A stretch of 64,000 nt of DNA from Olavius algarvensis associated proteobacterium Delta 3 (GCA_903231505.1 CAFBRK010000293.1:1-64000); one strand, 5' to 3'; counted from the stretch's first letter, positions 33,784 through 42,783 are shown. The notes: generated by a model not told the origin, from the sequence alone. Numbers and translations are program-made.

Positions 33784-35583
33784 ATGGAAGATTCCCATCC
33801 CATATCCCAACAGCAGTCTGTCGGATGGCTCTTGGGTAAATCCCGGCAGGTCATTGGCTGGGTTGTGCTGTCTATCGGCCTCGGGCTCGGCTCGGGGCTG
33901 CTGATCGTACTGCAGGCAACCCTGATCTCCCGGGTCATCTGCGGCGCGTTTATCGACAACCTGCCGCCGAATGCGTTCGTTACGGATCTGGTCGCGATAA
34001 CCGGAGTTGTACTTCTAAGATCGATCTGTGCCTGGGCGCGTGAGGAGGCCGGGTTTCGTGCCGGTGCCGGTGTCCGGCGACACATCCGTAAAGAGCTTCT
34101 GGAGCACGTTTTTGCCCTGGGACCCGGATACACCAGCCGGAAGCAAACCGGAGACCTGGCATCGGTGTCTCTGGCCCAGGTTGAAGGGCTGCATGATTTT
34201 TTCGCCCGGTACCTGCCCCAGCTCGCCATCGCTGTTCTGGTCCCGGCGGCGATTCTCTTTTTTGTATTCCCGATCAGCTGGGCCGCCGGTGGTTTGCTGC
34301 TGCTGACCGCGCCGATGATCCCGCTGTTCATGGTCCTTGTCGGCATGGGGGCGGAAAGTGTCAGCCAACGGCATTTTCAGGCTCTGGCCCGTCTTGGCGC
34401 CCATTTTCTGGATGTACTCCAGGGGCTGTCTACGCTGAAATTGCTCGGTCGAAGCCGCCAGGAGGCAGCCGTTATCGCGGAGACCTCACGCGATTATCGC
34501 GTCAGGACCATGAAGGTCCTGCGGATTGCGTTTATTTCATCTGCTGTGCTGGAATTTTTCGCGTCGATTTCCATTGCTCTTGTGGCGGTGTTTTTGGGGT
34601 TGAGTTTTCTGGGTTATATCACCTACGGCGCCTATGGTCATATGCTCACCCTGCAACAGGGCTTGTTTATACTGCTCCTGGCGCCGGAATTTTACATGCC
34701 CCTCCGGGAGTTGGGCGCCCATTACCATGCCCGGGCCGAGGCGGTGGGAGCGGTACAGGAAATTGTCCGGATTCTTCATGTCCTCCCATCCGTTCCTGCC
34801 GGCACCCGCCCCTTGACCGCCCAAGGTGGCATTCTCATGCATTTTGAAGACGTTCATTTTGCGTTCGACGACGGAAAACGCCCCGTGCTCCGGGGGACCA
34901 CGTTTACGATCCGGCCCGGGGAGCGGGTGGCACTGGTCGGTGCCACCGGACAGGGAAAAACAACCATCGTGAACCTGATCCTGGGTTTCCTGCAACCCGA
35001 CCAGGGGCGCATCCGGGTCAACGGAAACTCCCTGTCGGAGGTCGACCTGGAGCAATGGCGGCGGCACATCGCCTGGGTCGGACAACAACCGATACTGTTC
35101 AGCGGAACCGTGGAAGACAATATCCGGCTTGCCCGGCCCGGTGCCGGTGACCCAGAGATCGAGGCCGCGGCGCGCGCCGCCCGCGTTCTGGAATTTACAC
35201 GGCGACTGCCGCAAGGGTTGGATACGGAGGTGGGTGAACAGGGGTTTGGCCTGTCCAGGGGGCAGGCTCAGCGCTTGGCGTTGGCCAGGGCTTTTCTAAA
35301 GGATGCCCCCCTGGTTCTGCTGGATGAACCCACGGCCGGGTTGGACAGCGAAAACGAAGCCCTGGTGTTGGCCGGGCTCGCTGAACTGGTTCGGGATAAA
35401 TCGGTGTGTCTGATCACCCACCGCTTGGCGAGCATGGCCGGCACCGACCGGGTGTTGGTATTGGAATCGGGAGAAATTTTGGAAAGCGGAACATTTGCAG
35501 AACTGATGGCTTCCGATTCTATCTTGAACCGCCTGGCAGGAAGCGATGCGAGCAGGAGGAGCCATGGACCGCATTCCCGATGA
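33784..35583 (+). CDS. cydD: Thiol reductant ABC exporter subunit CydD
   Basis: This 599-residue ABC half-transporter has six N-terminal membrane segments and a C-terminal ATPase domain. The ATPase has Walker A (VGATGQGKTT), Q-loop WVGQQPILFSG, signature GLSRGQAQR and Walker B VLLDEPTAGLD. With CydC it forms the heterodimer that moves cysteine and glutathione to the periplasm, needed for cytochrome bd and c-type cytochrome maturation. The ATG at 33784 is preferred over the TTG at 33772 because GAGAGG lies just before it. It overlaps cydC by 20 bases. cydAB is not in the window. The cysteine-synthesis genes downstream suggest that periplasmic cysteine supply is the theme. Confidence 0.92.
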   Translation: MEDSHPISQQQSVGWLLGKSRQVIGWVVLSIGLGLGSGLLIVLQATLISRVICGAFIDNLPPNAFVTDLVAITGVVLLRSICAWAREEAGFRAGAGVRRHIRKELLEHVFALGPGYTSRKQTGDLASVSLAQVEGLHDFFARYLPQLAIAVLVPAAILFFVFPISWAAGGLLLLTAPMIPLFMVLVGMGAESVSQRHFQALARLGAHFLDVLQGLSTLKLLGRSRQEAAVIAETSRDYRVRTMKVLRIAFISSAVLEFFASISIALVAVFLGLSFLGYITYGAYGHMLTLQQGLFILLLAPEFYMPLRELGAHYHARAEAVGAVQEIVRILHVLPSVPAGTRPLTAQGGILMHFEDVHFAFDDGKRPVLRGTTFTIRPGERVALVGATGQGKTTIVNLILGFLQPDQGRIRVNGNSLSEVDLEQWRRHIAWVGQQPILFSGTVEDNIRLARPGAGDPEIEAAARAARVLEFTRRLPQGLDTEVGEQGFGLSRGQAQRLALARAFLKDAPLVLLDEPTAGLDSENEALVLAGLAELVRDKSVCLITHRLASMAGTDRVLVLESGEILESGTFAELMASDSILNRLAGSDASRRSHGPHSR

Positions 35584-37315
35584 ATTAATGCCGTTTATCC
35601 GGCTGCTGCGGCAACACTGGCGACGAATGGTGCCGGGGACGATCGGCGGGTTTGTGGCTCTCGTATCCGCGGTAGGCCTGCTGGCATTATCCGGTTGGTT
35701 TATCTCCGCCGCCGCATTTGCAGGGTTGTCTGCTGCTGCGGCCGCAAATTTCAATTTTTTCTTCCCCAGTATCGGCGTCCGTCTTTTTGCATTTGCCCGA
35801 ACGGCGGCCCGCTATGGCGAGCGGGTCTTTTCCCATGACGCGACATTCCGGATTCTCGAATCTCTTCGGAGCTGGTTTTATCGACACATTGAGCCTCTGG
35901 CACCGGCCCGACTCATGCGGTTTCGCAGCGGCGACCTGTTGAATCGCATTGTCGAAGATATCGACGCCATGGATAATCTCTATCTGCGGGTGCTGTCTCC
36001 GACGCTGATAGCCGGCTGTTTTGGGCTGCTGTTTTTTGGATTTCTCTGGGCCTTCGACGGTCTCATCGCCGTCACCGCGGTCGGATTGCTGGCATTTGCC
36101 GGGGTCGCCGTCTCCCTGGCGGCGGAGCGATCCGGCGGCCGGTCCGGACGGCACATGGCCCATATCCATTCGGCCCTGCGGACACAGATCGTAGAGTCTC
36201 TCCAGGGAATGTCTGAATTGCTCGTCTACGATGGCCAAAAACATTACCTGGCGGAAATCTGTCGGATCGATTCCCAACTCATTCGGGAGCAGAAAACCAT
36301 GAGCCGGCTTGCCGGCTTGTCATCGGCATGGCTGACGCTCTGTTCGGGTTTGGCGATGGTTCTGGTGCTGTACATCGGTGTGGATCGCGTGCACAGCGGC
36401 GACATGAACGGTGCGATCCTGGCGCTGATGGCCCTGGCAGTGTCGGCCGCCTTCGAAGCGGTGTTGCCGCTGCCGGTGGCCTTTCAGTATCTGGGCCGGA
36501 CCCGGGAATCGGCAAGGCGTCTTCTGGAAATCGTGGATGCTGCACCGGAAATCACATTTCCGGAAACAGAGTCAACGCCGGTGTACTGCCCGGACGTTGC
36601 GTTCGAGGCTGTTGAGTTCCGGTATACCGCTGACGGGCCCGCGGTCCTATCGGGCTTTTCAACATTCATTCCCTACGGGTCGCGAATCGCTCTTATCGGT
36701 CAAACCGGATCCGGCAAGTCGACCCTGATGAATCTGATGGCGAGATTCTGGGATCCTGTCCAGGGCCGAATATGTATCGGTAACCGTGATATCCGGGAGT
36801 ACAACGAGACGGATCTCCGCAGCCTGTTCTCGGTCGTTCCCCAACAACCCCACATGTTCGGTGGGACGGTGCGTGAGAACCTGCGCCTGGCCTCCGGGGA
36901 CGCCTCGGACAGCGATATCCTCGAAGCTCTCGACACGGCCCGGCTCCTGGAGTTTGTCCGGACCCTTCCCGACGGGTTGGACACCTGGATCGGGGAAGCC
37001 GGAAAAATGATCTCCGGGGGCCAGGCCAGGCGCCTGGCCGTCGCCCGGGCTGTCCTCCAGGGCAACCCGGTTTGGATTCTCGATGAACCGACGGAAGGCC
37101 TGGACCTTGACACCGAACGGCACATGATGCGCCGTATCGAAGCCGCGACCCAGGGCAAAACGGTCATTCTGGCTACCCACCGTCTGGTCGACATGGATCG
37201 GATGGACCGGATTCTGCTCATGGAAGGTGGAACGATCGTGGAAGAGGGCACCCATGAGGAGCTGACGGCAGGGCCGACGCGGTACGCGGCGATGCATGAC
37301 AGACTGCGGATCTGA
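35564..37315 (+). CDS. cydC: Thiol reductant ABC exporter subunit CydC
   Basis: The 583-residue partner of CydD has six membrane segments (first GTIGGFVALVSAVGLLALSG) and an ATPase domain with Walker A (IGQTGSGKST), Q-loop VVPQQPHMFGG, signature MISGGQARR and Walker B WILDEPTEGLD. The start at 35564 has AGGAGGAG just upstream, inside the end of cydD, so translation is coupled. It exports cysteine/glutathione with CydD. The gene is followed by a composite simple-repeat block rather than an obvious terminator. The cydD-then-cydC order is the usual one. Confidence 0.92.
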   Translation: MDRIPDELMPFIRLLRQHWRRMVPGTIGGFVALVSAVGLLALSGWFISAAAFAGLSAAAAANFNFFFPSIGVRLFAFARTAARYGERVFSHDATFRILESLRSWFYRHIEPLAPARLMRFRSGDLLNRIVEDIDAMDNLYLRVLSPTLIAGCFGLLFFGFLWAFDGLIAVTAVGLLAFAGVAVSLAAERSGGRSGRHMAHIHSALRTQIVESLQGMSELLVYDGQKHYLAEICRIDSQLIREQKTMSRLAGLSSAWLTLCSGLAMVLVLYIGVDRVHSGDMNGAILALMALAVSAAFEAVLPLPVAFQYLGRTRESARRLLEIVDAAPEITFPETESTPVYCPDVAFEAVEFRYTADGPAVLSGFSTFIPYGSRIALIGQTGSGKSTLMNLMARFWDPVQGRICIGNRDIREYNETDLRSLFSVVPQQPHMFGGTVRENLRLASGDASDSDILEALDTARLLEFVRTLPDGLDTWIGEAGKMISGGQARRLAVARAVLQGNPVWILDEPTEGLDLDTERHMMRRIEAATQGKTVILATHRLVDMDRMDRILLMEGGTIVEEGTHEELTAGPTRYAAMHDRLRI

Positions 37316-37511
37316 CTGGATGCTGGATACTGGATACTTGCCCGCCTCTGGCTGGCTGGATTCTGGATACTGGATGAGCTGAAAGCTCAAAGCTGAAAGA
37401 TAAAACAGCTGGGGCTGGGCAGAGGTCTGTGTGCTGAGTGACGCACAGGCACACGGGCCAACGGGCCAACGGGCACACGGGCACACGGGCCAAACCGGCT
37501 AACCGGCCAAC
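37316..37511. repeat. Composite simple-repeat block after cydC
   Basis: Four unit types in order: TGGATACTGGATAC-like (37316-37375), AGCTGAAAGCTCAAAGCTGA-like (37377-37402), GGGCCAACGGGCCAACGGGC-like (37455-37490) and CCGGCTAACCGGCC (37494-37507). Each unit is the reverse complement of one found at 28061-28350. Confidence 0.75.
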
Positions 37512-37618
37512 ATTACGTCGCATTTAAACAAAGCGACCCTCTGCACCTTTACAATATCCGAGGATGAATTTAAGATTTGTTCATTGAACATTACACCGAT
37601 ATCCACGGAGGCTGTCCC

Positions 37619-38026
37619 ATGGCGTCATTTACCAGAGTGTTGATTGTCCTTTTAGTGCTGGGATGGGCTTGCGGCGCGTCCGGGCAGATCTACGAATGGA
37701 TCGATGAAGATGGTATTCGGCGCTTTACCAATAAACCGCTTCCTGCGGGTGTGACGCCGGTCGCTTCTGTCGATGAGGTTCCGTTTGACGCGCTGGCCGA
37801 TTCGGCGCGCCGGTATCTGGAAAGCCTGGAAATGCAGCGGCTCCTTGAACACTGGCGCATGGAACGTCAAATCGCCATGGAACAGCGGGACGCCGAACGG
37901 CGCCGTCTGGCGGAAGATTTAAACTTGCGGAGAATGGCCTACCAGTTGGAGGAGGCCATGCGCTGGAACCGGTTCCATGACGCCTACTTCGGCCCCTCCT
38001 ACGTACCTGTGTTTCCCGCCCGGTGA
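37619..38026 (+). CDS. DUF4124 exported protein
   Basis: The product is 135 residues from the ATG at 37619, which has ACGGAGGCTG upstream; an earlier in-frame ATG at 37577 lacks a ribosome binding site. A signal peptide (MASFTRVLIVLLVLGWACGA) is followed by the DUF4124 module IYEWIDEDGIRRFTNKPLPA. A helical, Arg/Glu-rich tail follows (RRYLESLEMQRLLEHWRMER). It is probably a periplasmic protein of unknown function and a paralogue in domain content of the gene at 31718. It is convergent with cysK. Confidence 0.82.
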   Translation: MASFTRVLIVLLVLGWACGASGQIYEWIDEDGIRRFTNKPLPAGVTPVASVDEVPFDALADSARRYLESLEMQRLLEHWRMERQIAMEQRDAERRRLAEDLNLRRMAYQLEEAMRWNRFHDAYFGPSYVPVFPAR

Positions 38027-38067
38027 CACGATTTCAGCCGGCGTCTTGGTATCCCGGAGCGGTTCAG

Positions 38068-38994
38068 CTATGCGTCGTCAAACAACGGCGTGCTGATGTA
38101 ACGCTCGCCGGTGCTTGGCAGCACGGTGACGATCAGCTTACCCTCGTTTTCTTCCCGCCGGGCCACCTGAAGGGCCGCCCACGTCGCGGCTCCGGAGGAA
38201 ATCCCGCACAGAATGCCCTCCAGGTCAGCCATTTGCCGGGCTGTCGAAAAGGCATCGTCATTGGTGACCTGGACCACCTCGTCGATAATCGACCGGTCCA
38301 GAATATCCGGCACGAATCCGGCGCCGATCCCTTGGATCTTGTGGGGGCCCGGTTCACCACCGGAAAGGATCGGAGAGTCGGTCGGCTCTACGGCCACCAC
38401 CCTGGCATCGGGCTTCCGCTCCTTGATGACCTGTCCCACACCGGTGATGGTTCCGCCGGTTCCCACTCCGGAGACAAAGATGTCTATCTTCCCCCCGGTG
38501 TCGTTCCAGATCTCTTCGGCGGTGGTTTCCCGGTGGATCCGAGGGTTGGCCGGATTTTTGAACTGATCCGGCATGAAGGCATTGGGCTCCTGGGAAAGGA
38601 TCTCTTCCGCAGCGGCGATCGCTCCCTTCATCCCCTTGGGGCCGGGTGTCAGCACCATTTCAGCGCCCAGTTGTTTCAGCAGCTTGCGGCGTTCGATGCT
38701 CATGGTCTCCGGCATGGTCAGTCTTAGCCGGTATCCCTTGGCGGCGCAGACAAATGCAAGCCCGATGCCGGTGTTGCCGCTGGTGGGTTCGACAATGATC
38801 GTGTCCGCGCCGATTTTGCCCTCTTTTTCTGCCGCCTCAATCATGGCGTAGCCGATTCTATCTTTCACGCTGCCCAGAGGATTAAAGAACTCCAGTTTGA
38901 CCAGGACCTCCGCCCGGCAGCCTTCGGCAATCCGGTTTAATTTTACCAGAGGGGTCCTCCCAATCGTTTCGACAGAATTTTCGTAGATATTCAT
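38068..38994 (-). CDS. cysK: Cysteine synthase A (O-acetylserine sulfhydrylase)
   Basis: This 308-residue PLP enzyme starts MNIYENSVETIGRTPLVKLN. The Schiff-base lysine lies in NPLGSVKDRIGYAM, the substrate loop is PTSGNTGIGLAF, and the phosphate-binding loop is VGTGGTITGVGQV. It makes cysteine from O-acetylserine and sulfide. I chose the ATG at 38994 because homologues begin with this sequence; a TTG at 39018 is an alternative. The serine acetyltransferase gene lies upstream on the same strand (about 130 bases apart), so both steps of cysteine synthesis are encoded together, next to the CydDC thiol exporter. The length is typical. Confidence 0.95.
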   Translation of the reverse strand: MNIYENSVETIGRTPLVKLNRIAEGCRAEVLVKLEFFNPLGSVKDRIGYAMIEAAEKEGKIGADTIIVEPTSGNTGIGLAFVCAAKGYRLRLTMPETMSIERRKLLKQLGAEMVLTPGPKGMKGAIAAAEEILSQEPNAFMPDQFKNPANPRIHRETTAEEIWNDTGGKIDIFVSGVGTGGTITGVGQVIKERKPDARVVAVEPTDSPILSGGEPGPHKIQGIGAGFVPDILDRSIIDEVVQVTNDDAFSTARQMADLEGILCGISSGAATWAALQVARREENEGKLIVTVLPSTGERYISTPLFDDA

Positions 38995-39125
38995 GATGCC
39001 ACCATATTCTCCTTCCAAGATGAACGGGAATCTTTCACCTGCTTGCTGACGGGTTTTTGTCTGATGGGTTGAAGCATTGAACGGGAATGAATTTTGTGCC
39101 TGTCACAACCGGATCGCCGCGCTGA

Positions 39126-40100
39126 TCATTCAACGGCGGTTCCGTTTCCACCCTTCCGATAGATCAGGCGTGGCGGTTCAATAAGCACCTTGGTGTCGGG
39201 TGGGACCGATTCCGTGAGCCACACATTTCCGCCGATGACCGCACGCGTGCCGATGACCGTGTCGCCGCCCAAAATCGTGGCACCGGAGTAGATGATCACA
39301 TCGTCTTCGATGGTGGGGTGACGCTTTTTGCCGCGGAACATTTCTCCGGCATCTTTCGGCAAGGACAACGCGCCCAGGGTAACGCCCTGGTATATCCTCA
39401 CGTTGTTGCCGATCTCGGTGGTTTCACCGATGACCACGCCGGTGCCGTGATCGATCACGAACCGTTCCCCGATGGTTGCCCCCGGATGGATATCGATGCC
39501 GGTCGCGCTGTGGGCCTGTTCGGACATGATTCTTGGCAGCAGCGGAACCCCGAGCTCGAAAAGCCAGTGGGCCACCCGGTATACGGTAATGGCATACATC
39601 CCCGGATAGCTGAAAATGATCTCATCATAGCTCTTGGCTGCCGGGTCTCCTTCATAGGCTGCCCGGACATCGGCGGCGAGTACTTTCCGGATTTTCGGGA
39701 CCGCTTCCAGAACCTGGAGCGCGATTTCCTGACCCCGCTCTTCGCAATCCGAGCAGAGCTGATCGTACCGGAAACAGTCATGACGGATGCTGTGGGTGAT
39801 CTGTTCGGCCAGTAAATCGTAGAGCACCGAAACGGTTTGGCCGACCGTGTATTGAAGATTGACCGGATCCAGCTTTTCCCGGGTGTAATATCCGGGAAAG
39901 AGAATCTCCCGAAACTTGTTGATGATATCGACCACATAACCTTCGGACGGGATCGGCTCGTAATCGATGTGGGTAAAGCACTCCCTGTCTTCACAGTGGT
40001 TGATGATTTTATCCGCGATCGCCGGGAGCTTGCTGCGCGCTGTGGCAGCGGTTTCTGCGTCAATCTTGCACGACTCAATCTCTTTTTTGAGATCGTCCAT
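39126..40100 (-). CDS. Serine O-acetyltransferase (EpsC type)
   Basis: The product is 324 residues from the ATG at 40100 (MDDLKKEIESCKIDAETAAT, with CCGGAGGGCC upstream). The N-terminal helical domain is long, as in the EpsC form. The C-terminus is a left-handed beta helix of hexapeptide repeats: IDIHPGATIGERFVIDHGTG, VVIGETTEIGNNVRIYQGVT, LGALSLPKDAGEMFRGKKRH. The catalytic His/Asp pair is in the FVIDHGTGVVIGE block. It acetylates serine with acetyl-CoA, the first committed step to cysteine, and probably associates with CysK encoded next to it. Feedback inhibition by cysteine is usual in the family. Confidence 0.93.
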   Translation of the reverse strand: MDDLKKEIESCKIDAETAATARSKLPAIADKIINHCEDRECFTHIDYEPIPSEGYVVDIINKFREILFPGYYTREKLDPVNLQYTVGQTVSVLYDLLAEQITHSIRHDCFRYDQLCSDCEERGQEIALQVLEAVPKIRKVLAADVRAAYEGDPAAKSYDEIIFSYPGMYAITVYRVAHWLFELGVPLLPRIMSEQAHSATGIDIHPGATIGERFVIDHGTGVVIGETTEIGNNVRIYQGVTLGALSLPKDAGEMFRGKKRHPTIEDDVIIYSGATILGGDTVIGTRAVIGGNVWLTESVPPDTKVLIEPPRLIYRKGGNGTAVE

Positions 40101-40298
40101 GACAATGGCCCTCCGGCACCTGAAATAGTGATGTAAAAACAGCGGGATGATTAAAGAGTAAATTAACGCATGTTGAGAAAATGTCAAAACAGGCGCAGCC
40201 GGTGATCGGCGCTGTCGAATCCCTGTACGGCGATGGCAACTGTCAGAATGCCGTTCCGATGTGTGAATGGCGCCGGAGGTATGGAATCAGCGTCCCCA

Positions 40299-40368
40299 TC
40301 GAAATCGGTATCGGGTTCGAAAACCCCATCGACGTTGAAGCGGGCTATCATTATCCGATTCCGATAAC
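40299..40368. repeat. ATCGG-type inverted repeat (weak copy)
   Basis: Left arm TCGAAATCGGTATCGGG (40299-40315), right arm CCGATTCCGATAACG (40355-40369). Same motif family as the stronger hairpins at 42784-42874 and 61825-61910. The surrounding 40101-40520 has no gene that I can support. Confidence 0.5.
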
Positions 40369-40524
40369 GTTTCCGGCCCCGGACATGTCCCGGTCCGGAT
40401 TCCCAGATTACGGTATCCTGTTTATGTAATCGGAACACGTGCACGGAAACGGTACTTAAACCTTCGGATGGAAGTTTAGAAAGTATGTGAAACTAAATAA
40501 AATGAATGATACTTGAAAAAATAA

Positions 40525-40542
40525 CCTTGACTTGAGTCAAGG
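40525..40542 (+). promoter_or_regulatory. CRP/FNR-type operator upstream of the cytochrome operon
   Basis: CCTTGACTTGAGTCAAGG is an inverted repeat of CCTTGAC/GTCAAGG around four bases. The TTGAC-N4-GTCAA core is the form used by CRP/FNR relatives; from memory it resembles HcpR-type sites of sulfate reducers. Its centre lies about 28 bases upstream of a TATATC hexamer, so it would sit near -41 of a start at about 40573-40575, the class II activator position. Confidence 0.6.
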
Positions 40543-40560
40543 TTTTTGAAATTAATTTAC

Positions 40561-40566
40561 TATATC
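40561..40566 (+). promoter_or_regulatory. Candidate -10 hexamer (TATATC)
   Basis: AT-rich hexamer appropriately placed relative to the CRP/FNR-type palindrome and 63 bases before the cytochrome start codon. No good -35 is present, as expected for an activator-dependent promoter. Confidence 0.4.
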
Positions 40567-40628
40567 CTTTTCTTACCATTTCAATCTGTAATTTCCGACT
40601 GCGACAAATTCCAATTCGAGGTGCACCC

Positions 40629-41204
40629 GTGAAAAAATGGATTATCGGTGGGCTTCTGGTGCTGGCAGGTGTCGCCATCTCATTTCCCCTGTTCAGCATG
40701 AGTTATTACACCATGGTCCGGACCTCGACGCCGGAGTTTTGTGCCTCCTGCCATGAGATCAAGCCGGCGGTTCGGGCATGGCGGTCGTCCACCCATGCCA
40801 ACAACAGCGCGGGCATTGTTGTGGACTGCATGGATTGTCATCTGCCGGCCCCCCAGGACACCTACGATTTTTTCTTTGCCAAAACCTACCACGGCGTTAA
40901 AGACGTGGCGATTCACTTTATTAAGGGTGAATACGATCGCGAGAAGGCCCAAAACTCGGCTTACGCATCGTTTGATAACGACCAGTGCCAGAAATGTCAT
41001 CGAAACCTGCTGCACATGCCGGACAAACGGGGTGCCATGCTGGCTCACCGATCGGTGCTCCACGCCAGACCGGGATACGAGAAAAAGTGTATCGACTGTC
41101 ACTATGACCTGGTTCACAATGACAAACAGCAAGTGATGTTTCGCCAATACCGTCGGCTGCCCTATCAGGCCAAAGGATTACGGACGATAGGGCCCGACAT
41201 ATAG
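40629..41204 (+). CDS. Tetraheme NapC/NrfH-type membrane cytochrome c
   Basis: The 191-residue protein has an N-terminal membrane anchor (WIIGGLLVLAGVAISFPLFS) and four c-type haem motifs: CASCH, CMDCH, CQKCH and CIDCH. The FCASCHEIKPAVRAW start and the HANN and DCMDCHLP segments are typical of the NapC/NirT/NrfH family. These proteins take electrons from the quinol pool and hand them to a periplasmic partner. Here that partner is the octaheme cytochrome encoded 21 bases downstream, so the pair forms a quinol-oxidising module. The operon starts behind a CRP/FNR-type palindrome. The first haem motif is not followed by the x-Met seen in NrfH proper. Confidence 0.9.
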   Translation: MKKWIIGGLLVLAGVAISFPLFSMSYYTMVRTSTPEFCASCHEIKPAVRAWRSSTHANNSAGIVVDCMDCHLPAPQDTYDFFFAKTYHGVKDVAIHFIKGEYDREKAQNSAYASFDNDQCQKCHRNLLHMPDKRGAMLAHRSVLHARPGYEKKCIDCHYDLVHNDKQQVMFRQYRRLPYQAKGLRTIGPDI

Positions 41205-41225
41205 GCAGGGAAAGGAGTCGGGGAA

Positions 41226-42626
41226 ATGAGAAAAACGCAGTATAGCATCATTGTCGGCCTTCTTGCGGTGGTCCTGGTCCTGGGTGCCGGGATGACGTCC
41301 ATCGACGCACAGCAAGCCAACTTTCCCAAGGTAAAGGAGTTCCGGATCGAGCGGAGCATTCCGCCGGAAGGTGTTGCCTGCATCGAATGCCATAAGGCCT
41401 CCACCCCAGGCACGTTTGCCGATTGGGCCAAGAGCCGCCACGCCAATGCCAACATCACCTGTCTGGACTGTCATCTGGTGCAGCCCGGCGACCAGGATAT
41501 CGCCAAAGGACACGAGCAGTACTACAGCCGCTCGGACATGCCCTACGGTGAATCCAAATACAAGGTGCCGATCGCCTCCATCGTCACGCCAAAAGACTGC
41601 TCACGCTGCCATCCTGACGAGGTCACCCAATACAGCAAATCCAAGCATGCCAATACCATCGAAATTATTTGGAAGCTGGATCCCTGGCTCAACAAGGGGA
41701 TGAATTCCGACAACGAGCGCAAGACCGGCTGCTTCAATTGCCACGGAACGATCATTCAAATCGACGAGGACGGTAAAATCGATCCGGGGACCTGGCCCAA
41801 TGCCGGCGTCGGACGGATTAACGTCGACGGCAGCAAGGGAAGCTGCACCAGCTGCCATACCCGTCACCGGTTCTCGGTGGCCGAAGCCCGGATGCCCGAA
41901 GCGTGTGATCAGTGCCACCTGGGTCCGGACCATCCCCAGATCGAAATTTACGAGGAATCCAAGCACGGCACCCTGTATCACGCCTATAAAGACGAGTACA
42001 ACTTCAACGCCGCCGGCGGCACCTGGACGGCCGGGGTGGACTACCGGGCACCGACCTGCGCAGCATGCCATATGTCCGGCTCCGGGAAGGTTCTGACCAG
42101 CCACGATGTGACCGAGCGCCTCTCATGGGAAACCCAGGCCCCCCTGACGGTCCGACCCGAGAATTTCAAGCCCTTCCCGTCCAATTCCGACTGGAAGACG
42201 GAACGGGAAAAGATGAAAAACATCTGCCGCCAGTGCCACGGAAACTCATGGATTGACGATTTCTACGATGGTTTCGACAAGGCGGTTATGGAGTACAATG
42301 AGGTTTACTTCAAACCGGCCAAGAAGATGCTTGGCGATCTTTATGAAAAAGGCCTGCTGGACAAAACCAAGTTCTTCGACGAGCACCTTGAAGTGCAGTA
42401 CTATGAGCTCTGGCACCACGAGGGGCGCCGGGCCAGAATGGGTGCCATGATGATGGCTCCGGACTACGCCTGGTGGCACGGGTTCTACGAATGCAAACTC
42501 CGATTCAACGAGTACATGGAAGAGGCCCGGCATCTTCTGGAAACCGGCGAGAAAGCGTATATCTATAAAGACTTTCCAAATGCCACAGGTAACACCGAAA
42601 GACCGCCGATGCTGTTTCCGAGATAA
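41226..42626 (+). CDS. Octaheme hydroxylamine-oxidoreductase-like cytochrome c
   Basis: The 466-residue exported protein has eight CxxCH motifs: CIECH, CLDCH, CSRCH, CFNCH, CTSCH, CDQCH, CAACH and CRQCH. Motif spacing and flanking sequence (CTSCHTRHRFS, CDQCHLGPDHPQIEIYEESK, HGTLYH) match the hydroxylamine oxidoreductase family rather than NrfA, which has five haems. With the NapC-like protein upstream it resembles the HaoA/HaoC-type module proposed to reduce hydroxylamine or nitrite to ammonium in anaerobes. Whether the active-site haem carries the tyrosine crosslink of oxidative HAO cannot be settled here; the C-terminal APDYAWWHGFYE region should be aligned. The transcript ends at a strong hairpin. 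Confidence 0.9.
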   Translation: MRKTQYSIIVGLLAVVLVLGAGMTSIDAQQANFPKVKEFRIERSIPPEGVACIECHKASTPGTFADWAKSRHANANITCLDCHLVQPGDQDIAKGHEQYYSRSDMPYGESKYKVPIASIVTPKDCSRCHPDEVTQYSKSKHANTIEIIWKLDPWLNKGMNSDNERKTGCFNCHGTIIQIDEDGKIDPGTWPNAGVGRINVDGSKGSCTSCHTRHRFSVAEARMPEACDQCHLGPDHPQIEIYEESKHGTLYHAYKDEYNFNAAGGTWTAGVDYRAPTCAACHMSGSGKVLTSHDVTERLSWETQAPLTVRPENFKPFPSNSDWKTEREKMKNICRQCHGNSWIDDFYDGFDKAVMEYNEVYFKPAKKMLGDLYEKGLLDKTKFFDEHLEVQYYELWHHEGRRARMGAMMMAPDYAWWHGFYECKLRFNEYMEEARHLLETGEKAYIYKDFPNATGNTERPPMLFPR

Positions 42627-42659
42627 TCTGTTAACCGACCGGATAAAGATCACCAAAAA

Positions 42660-42691
42660 ACCCGCTGCATCTAGGATGCAGCGGGTTTTCT
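42660..42691 (+). terminator. Rho-independent terminator of the cytochrome operon
   Basis: Stem AACCCGCTGCATC/GATGCAGCGGGTT, three-base loop TAG, followed by TTCT. It begins 33 bases after the stop codon. Confidence 0.92.
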
Positions 42692-42783
42692 ATTATAGCC
42701 GTTGTTGTTAATACGTTGTGTTTAAATATAGATTTTTCCTATCCATCAAAATCCGTGTCAAGAGAAACCGGATCACGTCCTAC

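Noticed and set aside
41226..42626. Annotation as cytochrome c nitrite reductase NrfA
   Set aside because: NrfA has five haems including a CxxCK site; this protein has eight CxxCH motifs and HAO-family flanks.
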